Source: Flavobacteriaceae bacterium (GTDB lineage Bacteria; Bacteroidota; Bacteroidia; Flavobacteriales; Flavobacteriaceae). From it: a stretch of DNA of 38,720 bases. The notes under the pieces are model-generated. The model was not told where the DNA came from. It ran no database searches and was given only the letters and a program-made list of their open reading frames with translations. This document shows, piece by piece, positions 10,101 through 18,355 of the stretch; the stretch's first letter is position 1, and each line of letters opens with the position of its first letter. Location of the stretch: contig PBNJ01000014.1 of NCBI GenBank assembly GCA_002723075.1, forward strand, positions 1 through 38,720, read 5' to 3'. The position numbers were made by a program, and so were the translations under genes.

Positions 10101-13100
10101 TTCAAAATAGCTCTGTGAATTTGCTCCACCAGAGTCATTGGGTTCCCCATATGCCCCCCCATTTGGAGGAGGAGACCAATTAGCCAACTCTTCAGTTAGC
10201 AACCTTCCGTCAAGCCATTGCCAACCCTCGTCAACATTGTTATTTGGGTTTAGATTAGATATCTGGCGCAACCCTAACCAAAAATGAATTTCATTGGTTC
10301 CAGCTACACCAAGCTCTTCAAGCGCATCATAAACGGCATTTTCTTCTTCTTTAGAATTAATAACATACATTGAAGCACCAGCGCCTAGAGATTGAATTAA
10401 ATCATAAGCCTCCGTCCATGCCATTGACTCTCTTTTTAAGAAATAAGACGAGGACTCGTACTGTAAAAAACGTTCAAAATCAGAATTTGTATTGGCAAAA
10501 TCTTGTGCCGTTTGTGGCACACCACTGACAGATAAAGTTACACTATCTCCATTACATATTTCCGATGCAGAACTCAACAGCTCGGGGTTGCTGATAAAAG
10601 CATCTGTTTCTGCACGTGTTAAACTCACACAACCAGCACTTGAATAAGCCTCTACATAATAAGTTTTATCATGAATCAATAATGTATCATCGGCCAAAGC
10701 AGTCCCACCAGTAGAAGATAGAAACACGCCAATAGATCCTCCAATATCATTTTTTAAATCTTCGATGGTTGGGAATTCACTGTTACAATAGGTGTAAATG
10801 GGTTCGAGCGTTGGCGCTTCTGGAACTTGACGGACGGTCAGTATAACCCCACCAATCGATTCAATAGGGCAGGCATATGTTGGTCTAGAAAGAAGGACTT
10901 GTACTTCAGCTCCGTTAAGCTCATAATCTGTAGTCACAGTTAGAGAATTGGAGCGCGTGCCACTAAAAGTCGAGTTGTCAACTATAGGTTCACCATCAAT
11001 TATCCACTGAAAAATAGCATCGGTTGTGGGAGTATCGACAGAGAAAGTATGAACTTCACCTTCACATACCTCAACAGAGATTGGGTTTCCGTTTGTCGAA
11101 ATTTCAGCAGGACTACCCACCTCTTGAAAGTCATATTTTTCATTATTATTATTGTCATTTGGCATAGAATTGTAATCGTGCCCTATTACCAAACCACTAC
11201 TAGAGACCGTATTATCATCTATAGTAAGCGGCGCTTGATCAAGCCTACCGTCATTGTCGGGATCTAAAAACCCAGCTTCAACCACATCAAAACAACCATC
11301 ATCATCACTATCAAGATCAAACGCATCAGCAAGATTATCCACGTCTGAAAAAGAATTGAGATTAAGAACTTTTATATACCCTTCAAAAACAGAATCTACA
11401 GTTGAGTCATTGTGATGAGTAAATACCAAGCCTGACGATTGGGAGGCAAAAAATTGAAAGCCTGTTGTTGCACCAACAGCGGTACTGTTAAAACGAAATG
11501 TAATTATAGAGCTATTATATTGCGTAAAACCCTCGACAAAGTCACCATCAACAAGGACTTCAATCTCACCATTAGGATCAAGTAAAGTGATGCTCTCAGA
11601 GGGATCTATACTTTCAAGACTATAATAGGTGTTTTCTTGCTCAGGCAAGCTTTGGCCTTTGTTATATTCAAATGAAAAGTGAAGAGATTTAGGAACGACA
11701 GGCCCCAGTTCAAAACGGATAACATCATCACTTGATTGCTTTGGCGGGAGAAAGGAAGTAAATCGACCATCATTAAAAGGAGTAAAGGTACCATTGCCAA
11801 CCGATAAAACCTGTGACAAGGAAGGGGTAGAGTAGGGAAGCGCGTTGTCAACTACAAGTTCAGGCGGGTTGGCGGTAAGATCAATTTCAAAATCCCCTAA
11901 AGACTCTATTTTATCATAGATTCCGTCATTGTCATTGTCCAAGTCAATATTGTCCACCACACCGTCTTTGTCCGAATCATTTGGACAAATGCTCACATTC
12001 ACAGCAGAGGAATACACAACACTGTTGGGGGATAAACAGTCAATAATCACTTCGAGGCGATAGGAACCAAAATCATCTGGAACATATTCCGGATCGTCTG
12101 TGGCGGTCCCAGTAAAAACATAATCCCAAGTTCCCCCACTATTTTTCTTTTGCCACTTTATGGAGTCGTAATTTTCAGCATTTGGGAGTTGTAAGATAAC
12201 ATTTGATTGTCCAGAAGAATCAACACAGCCACCTATATTGTTCAAGTAAAGATTTGAATAAATTTTTGGCTCGAGGTTGAATCCAGAGTAGAACGCTCCA
12301 GAGGTTGCTGTAGCGTTGACATTGTAATATGACACATAAAGTTCCTCAGACCCAACAATAGATACATCACCAGTGAGGTCATCAATTCTGTGTATTTGGT
12401 AATTAGCAGCAGATGTTTGGATGGGTCCGCGCTCGAAAACAACATTATCTAGAGATAAAATATCCTGTTCATTAACTTGTACTGAAGACGCATAGGAACT
12501 AAGTACAAACAAAGAGCCACTAAAATTTGAGGAGCCATCCACCTCGTTTATTCGCCCAATGCTTTCTACATCACCAACACTTGTACAGCTGAGAGGGGGC
12601 ACAAAAAACATCCCTTGATTTGCACCATAATAATGGACTTGCTGATTACCTTGGTAACCAGTTACATTTCCTTTTTTTCCTGTTCCTTGAAAAACATAAA
12701 CATTTTTGTTTGATTGGATGTGAAGATAATCTATAGCGGTGTTTGGGTTGTTCGTAAACTCACTTCCCTCAATAAAGACATGCTCACCTGCATTTAATCT
12801 TATAGGAGTAGTGTTGTTATTTAAAAAAACAAGTGTGTTGTTTTCATTGGCTATGATTAGGGCATTTTCAATGCTGTTGAAACTATCTCCCTTAATGAGC
12901 AAGTATTCAGTTGAATCTACGATTGGGCTTAAACTAATTAATTGATCAATACCCATATCACTGCCATTGAGATATCCGATGGCTTCTTCACCACTAAAAA
13001 AGTAAGGAGAGTCAATAATTTCATTGCTAAAACTTCCAAGAATAGACCCTGAGCTTACAACAATATCATTGTTTTGCGACTCGATCAAAGTGCCGATAAA

Positions 13101-13739
13101 CAAGTCGTTATTATTACCATTAAACACAGCTATATACGTTTCATTTTTATTTAAAACAATCGTTTCCGGTAGTTTAGCCTGGGATTGAAAAGTTTCAAGT
13201 GCGGGATCGAAATTAAAACTAACAATTGTGTTGTTTTTAGTTGCCATCAGAGAAAAGAAAGAAAAATCATTTTCCCCTTTCCGCTCCATTCCCCCCACCC
13301 GAAAGCTCTTTCCAAGCCCATCGACTCCTTTACTTACAAGTGAGCCCGCGTGATTTTCTGCCCTCAACCGAAGAGAAACATAAATTTCTCTGTTGGCAAA
13401 AACTTCAAAACCTTTGTCAGCAAAAACGTGGTCTGAATCAAAATTCCAAGGTTTGGCACCAATATCACTTATTGCTACTTGTATTTTGTATGAGTTTGTG
13501 TTGGACACGGCACCAACTATCCAACTACTTGCGGGCTGACCGATAGGTTTTATTGTAAACTGCACATTCTCATGAGGAGTTGAGATATACAGGTGAGCAG
13601 ATTCAAAAACTATTTCCGGCACAGGAGGAATATAATGTTGCTTGCTAAGCTGAGCGTATGAAAAAAAAGGTAATACCACCACAATTAACACCAAGTAGAT
13701 GATTGGAGCTTGATTTAAATAATTGTCTTTTATTTGCAC
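7194..13739 (-). CDS. giant secreted lectin-containing protein with type IX (type B) C-terminal sorting domain
   Basis: This 2181-residue multidomain exported protein starts with GTG at 13739 and a signal peptide (YLVLIVVVLPFFSYAQ). Residues about 45-400 resemble the IgGFc-binding N-terminal domain. Aspartate-rich calcium-binding repeats follow at about 588-607 (DSDKDGVVDNIDLDNDNDG) and near 798-833. An Ig-like segment precedes a C-type lectin domain at about 1090-1255 with EPND at 1199-1202 and WND at 1230-1232, the pair that binds calcium and sugar in this fold. A long series of beta-sandwich repeats with DxCDD-type motifs follows (about 1290-2000). Residues 2100-2181 (YFSPNNDGINDTW ... GHFSLLR) are a gliding-motility C-terminal domain, the type B signal for type IX secretion. 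A surface adhesin that binds sugars or particles is the likeliest role. The PorP/SprF-like gene next to it is the usual partner class. Confidence 0.88.
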   Translation of the reverse strand: MQIKDNYLNQAPIIYLVLIVVVLPFFSYAQLSKQHYIPPVPEIVFESAHLYISTPHENVQFTIKPIGQPASSWIVGAVSNTNSYKIQVAISDIGAKPWNFDSDHVFADKGFEVFANREIYVSLRLRAENHAGSLVSKGVDGLGKSFRVGGMERKGENDFSFFSLMATKNNTIVSFNFDPALETFQSQAKLPETIVLNKNETYIAVFNGNNNDLFIGTLIESQNNDIVVSSGSILGSFSNEIIDSPYFFSGEEAIGYLNGSDMGIDQLISLSPIVDSTEYLLIKGDSFNSIENALIIANENNTLVFLNNNTTPIRLNAGEHVFIEGSEFTNNPNTAIDYLHIQSNKNVYVFQGTGKKGNVTGYQGNQQVHYYGANQGMFFVPPLSCTSVGDVESIGRINEVDGSSNFSGSLFVLSSYASSVQVNEQDILSLDNVVFERGPIQTSAANYQIHRIDDLTGDVSIVGSEELYVSYYNVNATATSGAFYSGFNLEPKIYSNLYLNNIGGCVDSSGQSNVILQLPNAENYDSIKWQKKNSGGTWDYVFTGTATDDPEYVPDDFGSYRLEVIIDCLSPNSVVYSSAVNVSICPNDSDKDGVVDNIDLDNDNDGIYDKIESLGDFEIDLTANPPELVVDNALPYSTPSLSQVLSVGNGTFTPFNDGRFTSFLPPKQSSDDVIRFELGPVVPKSLHFSFEYNKGQSLPEQENTYYSLESIDPSESITLLDPNGEIEVLVDGDFVEGFTQYNSSIITFRFNSTAVGATTGFQFFASQSSGLVFTHHNDSTVDSVFEGYIKVLNLNSFSDVDNLADAFDLDSDDDGCFDVVEAGFLDPDNDGRLDQAPLTIDDNTVSSSGLVIGHDYNSMPNDNNNNEKYDFQEVGSPAEISTNGNPISVEVCEGEVHTFSVDTPTTDAIFQWIIDGEPIVDNSTFSGTRSNSLTVTTDYELNGAEVQVLLSRPTYACPIESIGGVILTVRQVPEAPTLEPIYTYCNSEFPTIEDLKNDIGGSIGVFLSSTGGTALADDTLLIHDKTYYVEAYSSAGCVSLTRAETDAFISNPELLSSASEICNGDSVTLSVSGVPQTAQDFANTNSDFERFLQYESSSYFLKRESMAWTEAYDLIQSLGAGASMYVINSKEEENAVYDALEELGVAGTNEIHFWLGLRQISNLNPNNNVDEGWQWLDGRLLTEELANWSPPPNGGAYGEPNDSGGANSQSYFEDGAEDFAQFDFRVSKTWNDMRDNSSGDGDSWPVFEFIGTTEVVWGKIDPTTNSDIIFDGIETSTITESPTETTTYFYEVTTNGVVCRVETTVVVNPIPEILPADDMELCDNNLDGDAYNGLVNGFDLQAQEIAILNGDTNLEVLFFFNQNDPDDNSIDKTQLYTNRTNPEPIYFRIRNKTTGCVSDKTGSFSVRVLPIPPVIEIPPHYECDDLASGSDTDNITTFDLRLNDARIEALLGGTAGQYRVSYHTSLSDAEDPSVNGIDSYTMTTTDNRQKTIYVGVIDTLTSLSCLNATNSFDLVLTPLPVIDQPVITFEQCDETDGNSDGVVLINLRSFENTISANFANEEFSYFKEAARSADSRISNPTAYYNTDIDGSPILNSTIFVQINSVLPEGVYAPGGSCVRNAEININVAVSQIKEDFMLDFDACELPPSFTQDGKTLFSPAIFDSLTNELLREHPLFQESGVVIQYYPTLDDAARKINEIDQSVAYENPNPEQSGTNWVDEIWANVEVVELNTISCIGLKKVANLHIERLPTAYAVAPFRECDDDDDEFYPFDTSRVYQELTQGQTNIGVSYFDKDYNLLFTGMLPNPYNSSNQTIIARVENNPSSNTPSCYEETEVVFVVDDTPNFNPVPALKLCDDSDGVIDDIATFNTEYIETAILNGQTDIMFAYYDSNGNALPSPLPTLFTTSSTSIRVELINTINNSCVSEGFIDFEVIKNPSFDLDQQAVLCLNEGSVDIGIRNPSDDYSFTWEHIDEDSTVTVVGTTPSINVSKGGKYTVTATGLGVLGCSTSKSIEIFTSELAKLNEKDIVIGGFSSTENTVEILVDNLGVGDYEYALDNSNFQNEPYFTQVRPGMRTISVRDKVGCGVSNLQVGVVGYYKYFSPNNDGINDTWQVLGLKTTFNSLSDVYIYDRYGRFLAQISGPDEAWDGSYQGQPLPSDDYWFRLELEDGRIYTGHFSLLR

Positions 13740-13751
13740 AATTCAATTATA

Positions 13752-14774
13752 GTGAAAAAATTTACATTCATATCACTAAACCGCAATTATGTTAAATGGC
13801 TCATAACGTATGTTTTAGTGCAAGTACAACTCATACACGGCCAGTTGCAGCTTCCCATTTATGCGGATTATCTAACCGATAATTATTTTTTGGTTCACCC
13901 TGCAATGGCAGGCGCCCAGCTCGAAGGAGTTCAAACTCGAATGACGCATCGATCACAGTGGCAAGGCGTATCTAATGCGCCAAGTTTACAAACTATCAAT
14001 GCACACGGGCGAATTGGTTTAAAATCTGGGCTAGGAACTGTTTTTTACAACGACAGAAATGGATTTCAAAATCAAGTTGGCGCTTCAGTGACATATGCCC
14101 ATCATATCAATCTTATTCTTGGGAACAGGGACATTCATCAACTTTCATTTGGCCTTTCGGCAGGAGTAATGAATAATACCCACGACCAAACCCAATTTGC
14201 ATCAGACCTTGGGGACCCGCTTTTGGAAGGAAACCAAGTGAAATCCAATGGCCTCCATATGGATTTGGGGCTCTCCTACATCCGCTATCAATTCTACACG
14301 CACTTCACAGTTAGAAACCTTATTTTTAAAGGTCAGAACATCTCAGATAATATCAGTCTAGACAAGGGTAAAAAGTGGATTGCTAATGCAGGACATTTTT
14401 TTGAACTTAACGACAACACTTCTCTTGAACCCTCTGCGATGATACAGTTTGTGGAGTATGCAGACCTTCCATCCTATGATATGAACATAAAGTCACACCA
14501 CGATCTCAACAATTTAAACCTCTCATTTGGGGCATCATATCGTTTTGGCACACAACCAAACGCAAATCTTTTATCAAGAGAGAACCTTAACCAAGACCAT
14601 AAACAATTAACCCTATTGACAGGAGTGCAATTTAAAGGAGTTTCATTTTTTTATACGTACACTTATAGCTTTGAAGATATTCAAATTGCGCCATTCAATA
14701 GCCATCAACTCACCTTAGGATTTGATCTTTCATCAGATAAATTCCGTTTTTTCCCGGTTCGCGGAATGTTATAA
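13752..14774 (+). CDS. PorP/SprF-family type IX secretion outer-membrane protein
   Basis: This 340-residue protein belongs to the PorP/SprF family, which anchors or helps surface-deliver type B cargo of the type IX secretion system. The mature N-terminus LPIYADYLTDNYFLVHPAMAG and the following RMTHRSQWQGVSNAPSL are characteristic of the family. The remainder alternates in the manner of an outer-membrane barrel, with GLGTVFYNDRNGF typical. No ATG is available. GTG at 13752 gives MKKFTFISL and a signal peptide ending near LIHGQ; TTG at 13734 is the alternative and would overlap the divergent giant gene by six bases. The pairing with a CHU-type C-terminal domain protein fits the usual cargo/partner arrangement, though here the two are head to head rather than in tandem. 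Confidence 0.85.
   Translation: MKKFTFISLNRNYVKWLITYVLVQVQLIHGQLQLPIYADYLTDNYFLVHPAMAGAQLEGVQTRMTHRSQWQGVSNAPSLQTINAHGRIGLKSGLGTVFYNDRNGFQNQVGASVTYAHHINLILGNRDIHQLSFGLSAGVMNNTHDQTQFASDLGDPLLEGNQVKSNGLHMDLGLSYIRYQFYTHFTVRNLIFKGQNISDNISLDKGKKWIANAGHFFELNDNTSLEPSAMIQFVEYADLPSYDMNIKSHHDLNNLNLSFGASYRFGTQPNANLLSRENLNQDHKQLTLLTGVQFKGVSFFYTYTYSFEDIQIAPFNSHQLTLGFDLSSDKFRFFPVRGML
13757..13786 (-). promoter_or_regulatory. candidate promoter of giant lectin gene
   Basis: On the minus strand, TTG (13784-13786) is followed after 19 bases by TAAATTTT (13757-13764), a one-mismatch version of TAnnTTTG. This would start transcription near 13752, just before the GTG start at 13739. It lies inside the first codons of the divergent PorP/SprF-like gene, consistent with the absence of any intergenic space. 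The region is AT-rich, so chance matches are possible. Confidence 0.3.
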
Positions 14775-14796
14775 TATTAAGAATGTAAAACGAAAA

Positions 14797-15495
14797 TTAA
14801 TCACAAACTTCCTTCAAACGATCTAAATCTTCTTCGCCATTTACAGTTATTATTTCACCTTCAACAATAACATCAAATGGATAAACTATTTCAGGCTCTT
14901 CTTCAGAGTCTTTGTTTTCCTCATACCAAAGGTCTATTTTGTCCCAATCTTCATCGCTATTGATTGTAATTTCAGATCCGTCGGGAAGAACAAAAGAAAT
15001 AGGATAAATAAATTTGAAACACTCTTCTTCATAATCTTCTTCGTAATCACCACAAAAAGTAATAATCAAATAAATTAGCTCTAAAAAATCAATATCATTA
15101 TTTACTTCATATATTGAACCGCCTAGACTTATTGAAAAAGGATATTTAATTTCTGGCCCATCATCAGTATTATTCTCTTCATACCAAAGGTCTATTTTGT
15201 CCCAATCTTCATCGCTATTGATTGTAATTTCAGATCCGTCAGGAAGAATAAAAGAAATAGGATAAATAAATTCGAAACACTCTTCATTATTTTTCTGGGA
15301 ATCAAACATGCTAGCACGAGCACTTGTGCTAGGACCAGAATGAATTTGGCGCAACTGAGAGGTTAGGCTTTCATTAGAATTTGTATTTGTTAATTCATTA
15401 TTAGCAGCGACATTATCTTCAGTTATTGTGTTATTACATGAAAATGTAAACAATATTATTGTTGAAAATAATAGCCAATTTGTTTTTTTTCTCAT
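14797..15495 (-). CDS. acidic lipoprotein with duplicated repeat unit, function unknown
   Basis: This 232-residue predicted lipoprotein has lipobox FTFSC (Cys20). After a spacer rich in Asn, Ser and Thr come two tandem units with an 86-residue period. Each begins CF(E/K)FIYPISF(I/V)LPDGSE and continues ITINSDEDWDKIDLWYEEN (residues 71-106 and 157-192). Each is followed by a diverged second half starting PEI(K/V)YPF. The pattern of YPF/YPISF, G-S/E-I-T and ED suggests small beta modules with acidic surfaces. I do not recognise a named family. ATG at 15495 is chosen because it gives a lysine-rich signal peptide and lies just after a good promoter; the frame stays open to 15549. The gene converges on the PorP/SprF-like gene with 22 bases between stops. 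Confidence 0.75.
   Translation of the reverse strand: MRKKTNWLLFSTIILFTFSCNNTITEDNVAANNELTNTNSNESLTSQLRQIHSGPSTSARASMFDSQKNNEECFEFIYPISFILPDGSEITINSDEDWDKIDLWYEENNTDDGPEIKYPFSISLGGSIYEVNNDIDFLELIYLIITFCGDYEEDYEEECFKFIYPISFVLPDGSEITINSDEDWDKIDLWYEENKDSEEEPEIVYPFDVIVEGEIITVNGEEDLDRLKEVCD
14921..15027 (-). repeat. 107-bp direct repeat, copy 2 (C-terminal unit)
   Basis: This copy matches 15179-15285 at 104 of 107 positions by my alignment; the visible differences are single bases near 14981, 14989 and 15015. It encodes residues 157-192 of the lipoprotein, differing from the other copy at only two residues (E/K and I/V). The sequence outside the repeat is much more diverged, so identity stops abruptly. 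Confidence 0.9.
15179..15285 (-). repeat. 107-bp direct repeat, copy 1 (N-terminal unit)
   Basis: This is the partner of 14921-15027, offset by 258 bases, which is exactly 86 codons, so the reading frame is kept. It encodes residues 71-106 of the lipoprotein. Confidence 0.9.
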
Positions 15496-15516
15496 TTTTA
15501 AAACATCCACTAAATT

Positions 15517-15549
15517 CAAAGTTAGTTTTTTTAAACAATTGTAAAGCAA
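15517..15549 (-). promoter_or_regulatory. candidate promoter of the repeat lipoprotein gene
   Basis: On the minus strand, TTG (15547-15549) is followed after 22 bases by TAACTTTG (15517-15524), an exact match to the Bacteroidetes TAnnTTTG element. Transcription would begin near 15512, 17 bases before the ATG at 15495. This excludes the longer reading of the gene from 15549. Confidence 0.45.
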
Positions 15550-15589
15550 TATATTACATAGTTTATTGTAAAAATAATTTCAAATATAA

Positions 15590-16066
15590 GTGATTGAAAT
15601 CGAACGTAAATTTTTAGTTTCTAATCTTAACGCTTGTTTGCAGCACCAAACCACTTCAACACGAATCATTCAAGGCTATTTGTCTTTTGATCCAGCAAGA
15701 ACAGTTCGTGTGCGGAAAACAGACACTAAAGCGTTTATAACGATTAAAGGAAAGCCCAATGCAACCGGGGACACACGTTATGAGTGGGAGAAAGAAATTC
15801 CAGAAAATGATGCAGCACAACTTTTAAAGTTATGTTTGGGGCAAATCATTCAAAAAACCCGGTATGTTATTTCCCATAAATCTCATCTTTTTGAAGTAGA
15901 TGTTTTTTCAGGAAAACTTCAGGGTTTGGTAATTGCAGAAGTTGAATTATCTGCCGCCGAAGAACAGGTAGATCTTCCAACATGGATAGGGAAAGAGGTC
16001 ACAGGGGATTCACGATATTTCAACAGTGATTTGGCAAAAAAAGGACTAAAGCCCGAGATCATCTAA
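15590..16066 (+). CDS. CYTH-domain (triphosphate tunnel metalloenzyme) protein
   Basis: This 158-residue protein opens with MIEIERKFLV, the ExExK signature (E3, E5, K7) of the CYTH family, whose members form a barrel that binds triphosphates with metal. Basic residues expected inside the tunnel are visible in TVRVRKTDTKAFITIKGK, and the late acidic strand is VIAEVEL. Bacterial single-domain members are usually inorganic triphosphatases, less often adenylate cyclases; the sequence does not decide between them. The start is GTG at 15590, fixed by the need to keep the EIERK motif close to the N-terminus. The 3' end overlaps the convergent PBP1A gene by 21 bases. No close operon partner is present. 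Confidence 0.85.
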   Translation: MIEIERKFLVSNLNACLQHQTTSTRIIQGYLSFDPARTVRVRKTDTKAFITIKGKPNATGDTRYEWEKEIPENDAAQLLKLCLGQIIQKTRYVISHKSHLFEVDVFSGKLQGLVIAEVELSAAEEQVDLPTWIGKEVTGDSRYFNSDLAKKGLKPEII

Positions 16067-18355
16067 GTCGACCGCGTCATCAGTGTTATTTTGACTTCGG
16101 AGTTTAGCTAGCAACTCACAATCTAGCGGGATACTTACTCTTTCGGGGGCGGGGAAAGAATCTATGGACACTTCTAACAGGGGGTCTTCATACAATTTTT
16201 TCATATACAAAGCCCATATTGGAAGCGCCATCGTTGCGCCTTGACCATAGGCAATGGAGTTAAAGTGCGTTGCTCGATCTTCTCCGCCAACCCACACCCC
16301 AGTCACGAGGTTTGGCACCATGCCAATAAACCAACCATCACTTTGGTTTTGCGTTGTGCCGGTTTTACCCGCTATAGGGTTTTGGAATTCATACGGATAT
16401 CCAGTTACAACCGTCCCAAAATAGGGATTATTTTCTTCTGCGCCTCGGTGTCTCAAACGAATTCCAGAACCAGATTCTGTGACCCCTTCAAGGAGCTTTA
16501 CAGTAACATAGGCCGACTCTTCACTAAGTACATCCCGTGTTTCTGGGGTTGCTTCAAATAAAACCGTTCCGTTTTTATCTTCAATTCGAGTGACCATTAC
16601 AGGCTTTACATAAATTCCCTGATTGGCAAATGCACCATAGGCAGCAACCATTTCATATACACTCAAATCAGCAGTCCCCAATGCAATTGAAGGAACATTT
16701 GGAATTTTTGAACTGATCCCCAAGTCGGCAGCGAGTTTACTAACTGGTCCAGGCCCCACTTTATCAATCAACCTTGCACTGATGGTGTTGACAGAGTTTG
16801 CCAGTGCATTTTTCAAGGTGCGCATCCCAGTGTATCGATCTCCAGAATTTTTTGGACACCAAGCTTCATGAGCACCAAATTTTCTTGCTTCAACACAATA
16901 AAAGCCATCTGGAAATGAATCACATGGAGAGAGCTTCAATTGATCAATCGCAGAGGCATAGACAAAGGGCTTAAACGTTGATCCAATTTGCCGTTTTCCC
17001 TGAAAGACATGATCAAACTGAAAGTGCTTGTAGTTGATCCCACCAACCCAAGCTTTTACATGTCCAGTTTGTGGATTCATCGACATCATGCCAGACCGCA
17101 AAAAATGCTTGTAGTGACGAATCGAATCAATAGGGCGCATGACCGTGTCGATCTCTCCTTTCCAGCTAAAAATTCTCATTGCTGTTTTTTGTTCAAAAGA
17201 CGCTTTGATCTCGTCTTCCGTTTTGCCAGCAAGCTTCATTTTTCTCCATCTTTCGGATCGCATCATGGCCTGACCCATAAGTCTCTCAACCTCTTTTTCG
17301 GTAAGGTCTAAAAACGGTGCAGTAGGATTCCATTTAGGGGCATTTTGCTCAAAAAAAGCATCCTGAAGATTGGACATATGCTCTTTCACAGCGTTTTCAG
17401 CATAAGTCTGCATCTTGGAGTCAAGCGTAGTGTAGATTGTCAACCCATCCAAATACAAGTTGTATTTTTCCCCATCTGGCTTGGGGTTGTCCTGAATCCA
17501 ATTCAGCATAAATTGACGGAGGTAAGCCCGAAAATAGGTTGCAAGGCCCTCGCGATGCGATTGCGGATTAAATTGAATCTGGAGAGGCAACTGCTGTAAA
17601 GAGTCAACCTCTTTTTGGGTGAGCATCTTATTTCGAAGCATTTGTTGAAACACAATATTTCTCCGAGAAGTTACGAGTTCAGGTCTCCGAATGGGGTTGT
17701 ATAGAGACGAGTTTTTGAGCATTCCCACCAGCATGGCAGACTCTTCCAGAAGCAATTCCGAGGGCTCTTTTGAAAAATAAATATTGGCGGCTGAGCGCAA
17801 TCCGTCCGCATTGTAATTGAAATCATACAAATTCAAATACATTGTTAGGATTTCTTTCTTAGCGTATCTCCGTTCGAGCTGTACGGCAATGACCCATTCT
17901 TTAATTTTTTGGATTACAGCGTCAAGGGTGTTTCTAGAACGAACGCCTGTAAAAAGTTGTCGAGCCAATTGTTGAGAAACTGTACTTGCCCCTCCTTTTT
18001 CACCAAGGTAAACCACGGCTCTTAGAGTACTTCGCAAGTCAATGCCAGAGTGATCATAAAAGCGCTCGTCTTCCGTGGCAATCAAAGCATCGATAAGATT
18101 CTTGGGAATCTCTTCATAGTACAGAGGCGTTCGATTGTCATTGTAATAAAACTTCCCAATCACCTTGTTGTCCGCTGAAAAAATCTGTGTAGCAAGGTTT
18201 GTTTTGGGGTTTTCCAGTTGACGGAATTCAGGCATTTTACCAAGCAATCCAAATCCAGCGGCTAAAAAAATGCTAACAAAGGACAAAATACCGATTGAAA
18301 ACAAGATCCAAAAGAGCTTTATACTCCGCCGGTATGTTCCATTCTTTCCCTTCAT
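16046..18355 (-). CDS. bifunctional penicillin-binding protein 1A (transglycosylase/transpeptidase)
   Basis: This 769-residue class A penicillin-binding protein polymerises and crosslinks peptidoglycan in the periplasm. One membrane anchor spans about residues 13-36. The glycosyltransferase family 51 domain has EDERFYDH (95-102, catalytic Glu) and GGASTVSQQLARQLF (121-135). The transpeptidase domain has STFK at 459-462 (nucleophile Ser459), SVN at 521-523 and KTGTT starting at Lys664. All key residues are intact. The start codon overlaps the gldH stop in an ATGA arrangement, so the two are translationally coupled. The gldH-PBP1A pairing is one I recall from other Flavobacteriia. Confidence 0.95.
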   Translation of the reverse strand: MKGKNGTYRRSIKLFWILFSIGILSFVSIFLAAGFGLLGKMPEFRQLENPKTNLATQIFSADNKVIGKFYYNDNRTPLYYEEIPKNLIDALIATEDERFYDHSGIDLRSTLRAVVYLGEKGGASTVSQQLARQLFTGVRSRNTLDAVIQKIKEWVIAVQLERRYAKKEILTMYLNLYDFNYNADGLRSAANIYFSKEPSELLLEESAMLVGMLKNSSLYNPIRRPELVTSRRNIVFQQMLRNKMLTQKEVDSLQQLPLQIQFNPQSHREGLATYFRAYLRQFMLNWIQDNPKPDGEKYNLYLDGLTIYTTLDSKMQTYAENAVKEHMSNLQDAFFEQNAPKWNPTAPFLDLTEKEVERLMGQAMMRSERWRKMKLAGKTEDEIKASFEQKTAMRIFSWKGEIDTVMRPIDSIRHYKHFLRSGMMSMNPQTGHVKAWVGGINYKHFQFDHVFQGKRQIGSTFKPFVYASAIDQLKLSPCDSFPDGFYCVEARKFGAHEAWCPKNSGDRYTGMRTLKNALANSVNTISARLIDKVGPGPVSKLAADLGISSKIPNVPSIALGTADLSVYEMVAAYGAFANQGIYVKPVMVTRIEDKNGTVLFEATPETRDVLSEESAYVTVKLLEGVTESGSGIRLRHRGAEENNPYFGTVVTGYPYEFQNPIAGKTGTTQNQSDGWFIGMVPNLVTGVWVGGEDRATHFNSIAYGQGATMALPIWALYMKKLYEDPLLEVSIDSFPAPERVSIPLDCELLAKLRSQNNTDDAVDLDDLGL

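Noticed and set aside
13727-13736. TTTATTTG as a promoter of the PorP/SprF-like gene
   Set aside because: The TA is missing at the required place and the spacing to the upstream TTG is short (16 bases), so I did not list it as a feature.
14921-15285. CRISPR-like or insertion-sequence repeat
   Set aside because: There are only two copies, spaced 258 bp, in one reading frame of a lipoprotein; there is no array, terminal inverted repeat or transposase.
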